A DNA stretch of 36,261 nucleotides from an uncultured Bacteroidia bacterium (GTDB lineage Bacteria; Bacteroidota; Bacteroidia; Bacteroidales; F082). Made by a program: the position numbers and the translations under genes. Every line of letters starts with the position of its first letter. Position 1 is the stretch's first letter. Shown one piece after another: positions 34,657-36,261 of this stretch. The stretch is from NCBI GenBank assembly GCA_902783365.1, contig CACZQL010000150.1, positions 1-36,261 on the forward strand. Direction: 5' to 3'. The notes beneath the pieces were generated by a model. The model saw nothing but the letters and a program-made list of their open reading frames with translations. It was not told where the DNA came from and did not search any database.

Positions 34657-35997
34657 CGCCCTAATGATCGCCCCCGTTTTGGCTTTGCCGTAGCGGATGT
34701 AGTCGAGCAGCGGGATGTTGGCCGGGCAGGTGAACTCGCAGGAGCCGCATTCGATGCAGTCCATGATGTGGTTCTTCTCGGTCTCGTCGAAGTCGTTGAG
34801 CTTGGCCACCTTGTGGAGCAGGAAAGGCTGGAGCCCCATGGGGCAGGCTTTGGCGCAGCGTCCGCAGCGGATGCAGTTGGTTTGGCGACGGTCCTGGGCC
34901 TCTTTGAGGGTCATGAGCAGGATGCCGGAGGTGCCTTTGATGCAGGGGAAGTTGGTGACTGACACCGACTTGCCCATCATGGGTCCGCCGTTGATGACGT
35001 CGGTGATGCCTTCGGGGAGGCCGCCGGCGGCTTCGATGAGGAGGTCGGCGGGGGTGCCGAAGCGCACGCGGAAGTTGGAGGGCTTGGCGACCGACTTGCC
35101 GGTGACGGTGACGATGCGTTCAATCAAGGGCTTGTTTTTCTGCACGGCCTCATAGATGGCGTAGGTGGAGGCCACGTTGACCACCACGCAACCGGTCTCG
35201 ATGGGCAGCTTGCCCGAAGGCACCATGCGTCCCGTGATGGCGTTGATGAGCTGTTTCTCACCGCCTTGCGGGTACTTGGTCTTCAGGGGTTGCACCTCGA
35301 TACCCTTATAGAGGTCGCGATGTTCGGCGATGGTCTTGTCGAGCAACTCGATGGCCTTCATCTTGTTCTGTTCGATGCCGATGATGCCTTTGTCGGTGCC
35401 GACGGCCTTCATGAGGATCTTGACGCCGACGAGGAACTCCTGGGTCTTCTCGAGGAGGAGCCGGTAGTCGCAGGTGAGGTAAGGCTCGCATTCGGCGGCG
35501 TTGATGATGATGTATTCGGCTTTTTTGCCTTCGGGGACCATGAGTTTCACATGGGTGGGGAAGGTGGCGCCGCCCATGCCGACGATGCCGCATTCCTTCA
35601 CCTTGTCGATGATGGCCTTGGCGTCGAGTTTGATGTCGGTGAGCAGCTGGTCGGTCTGGATAATGCCAGGGACCCATTCGTCCTGGTCCTCGCGGTCGAT
35701 GAACACGGCGGGTTTATAGTAGCCGGTGTGGTCCATCACGACATCGACTTTGGCGACGGTGCCGGTGGCGGGGGAGTGGACGTTGGCGGAGACGAATCCC
35801 TTGGCGGTGCCGATGAGTTGTCCCGTCAGCACGCGGTCGCCTTTCTTCACGATGCATTCGGCCGGTGCCCCAAGGCATTGTCCGAGCGGGACGATGAGCT
35901 GTTTGGGCATCGGGAAGTCTTGTATGGGTTGGTCAGCCGAGAACTTGTTTTCCTCGGGATGGACGCCACCCTTCTTGAAAGTCTTTATGGGATTCAT
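34642..35997 (-). CDS. rnfC: RNF complex NADH/iron-sulphur subunit C (RnfC/RsxC)
   Basis: A 451-residue peripheral subunit that binds NADH and FMN and exchanges electrons with RnfB on the cytoplasmic side. The N-terminus has the family start TFKKGGVHPEENK and a barrel-sandwich region (SPATGTVAKV). A Rossmann-like flavin/NADH segment follows (VGMGGATFPTHVKL, NAAECEPYLTCDYRL). Two 4Fe-4S motifs lie near residues 375-390 (CIRCGRCAKACP) and 413-425 (CIECGSCEFTCP). The length is that of short RnfC forms, without the long C-terminal repeats of gamma-proteobacterial RsxC. The start overlaps the rnfB stop by 4 bases (ATGA). Confidence 0.96.
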   Translation of the reverse strand: MNPIKTFKKGGVHPEENKFSADQPIQDFPMPKQLIVPLGQCLGAPAECIVKKGDRVLTGQLIGTAKGFVSANVHSPATGTVAKVDVVMDHTGYYKPAVFIDREDQDEWVPGIIQTDQLLTDIKLDAKAIIDKVKECGIVGMGGATFPTHVKLMVPEGKKAEYIIINAAECEPYLTCDYRLLLEKTQEFLVGVKILMKAVGTDKGIIGIEQNKMKAIELLDKTIAEHRDLYKGIEVQPLKTKYPQGGEKQLINAITGRMVPSGKLPIETGCVVVNVASTYAIYEAVQKNKPLIERIVTVTGKSVAKPSNFRVRFGTPADLLIEAAGGLPEGITDVINGGPMMGKSVSVTNFPCIKGTSGILLMTLKEAQDRRQTNCIRCGRCAKACPMGLQPFLLHKVAKLNDFDETEKNHIMDCIECGSCEFTCPANIPLLDYIRYGKAKTGAIIRARSQK

Positions 35998-36261
35998 GCG
36001 GTAACGGTTTTTTCAAGTTCGACTTTTGGAGCCTCTTGTGGTTTGGTGGCCTGTTGGGGTTCCGTTGCAGGTTGCTCCTCCTTGGGTTTGCGCGGAGGGA
36101 AGTTGATGGCGTGGATGGATCTTCTGGGGCAGACCTCGACGCATTTGCCGCAGGCCTTGCACTTGGCCGGGTCGATGTAGGCGAGGTTGCCGCGCATCTC
36201 AATGGCCTCGAAGGGGCAGGTCTTGAGGCACTTCTGGCAGCCGATGCAGCCCACCGAGCAG
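35994..36261 (-). CDS. rnfB: RNF complex ferredoxin subunit B (RnfB/RsxB), 3' part only
   Basis: The C-terminal 88 residues of RnfB; the reading frame is open to the window edge and the gene starts outside. A GTG inside the frame at 36254 is an internal Val, not the start. Visible are two ferredoxin-type 4Fe-4S motifs, CIGCQKCLKTCP and, about 30 residues later, CKACGKCVEVCP, plus the preceding Cys-Ser-Val-Gly. An unusual Pro/Lys/Glu/Gln-rich tail of about 35 residues follows (from PPRKPKEEQP to the end). RnfB takes electrons from reduced ferredoxin and is anchored by an N-terminal helix not seen here. It is the first gene of the visible rnf operon. Confidence 0.93.
   Translation of the reverse strand, partial: CSVGCIGCQKCLKTCPFEAIEMRGNLAYIDPAKCKACGKCVEVCPRRSIHAINFPPRKPKEEQPATEPQQATKPQEAPKVELEKTVTA

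Overview
The window is from a Bacteroidota chromosome, most probably an anaerobic member of the Bacteroidales. The evidence is a set of type IX secretion (T9SS) genes (gldJ, porU, porV), secreted proteins ending in T9SS type A sorting domains, lipoprotein and outer-membrane genes typical of the phylum, promoter-like TAnnTTTG boxes in place of sigma70 -10 boxes, and a six-gene RNF complex. The species cannot be named from the sequence alone. The window is gene-dense. No gap without a gene exceeds about 200 bases; the largest are 19253-19454 (long hairpin), 11011-11184 (divergent gldJ/porU region) and 31678-31818 (terminator plus promoter).

Left part (1-11010): the 3' tail of a 5S rRNA gene and its terminator face a long minus-strand gene run. 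In transcription order this is gldJ, murF, anmK, exbB, exbD, tonB, folC, tamL and a RecD/Pif1-type helicase. Start and stop codons overlap or nearly touch almost everywhere; the exception is a 75-base gap before exbB. The run combines a T9SS/gliding lipoprotein, cell-wall synthesis and recycling, an outer-membrane energising complex, folate metabolism, outer-membrane assembly and DNA repair.

Centre (11185-19252, plus strand): two complete tandem porU-like genes, both keeping the His/Cys pair of C25 peptidases, overlap by 4 bases and are followed by porV. PorU and PorV form the outer-membrane attachment complex that removes the C-terminal signal of T9SS cargo. The second PorU-like gene is unusual.

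Right centre (19455-31677, minus strand): a stand-alone AAA-ATPase/PD-(D/E)XK gene, then a putative four-gene surface operon. It runs from a promoter-like box near 31702 to a terminator at 21100-21129 and encodes a 1240-residue PKD-repeat T9SS protein, a small probable lipoprotein, a PorT-family beta-barrel, and a 1716-residue gingipain-like C25 protease with a T9SS sorting domain. The two large proteins are predicted substrates of the PorU/PorV machinery encoded next door.

Right end (31819-36261, minus strand): the RNF ferredoxin:NAD+ oxidoreductase operon in the order rnfB (cut by the window edge), C, D, G, E, A, closed by a strong hairpin terminator.

An unexplained structural signal recurs at four minus-strand gene ends (helicase, ATPase, rnfA, rnfC). 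The stop codon lies inside a short array of degenerate 7-bp tandem repeats, and at two of these loci the array runs directly into the terminator.
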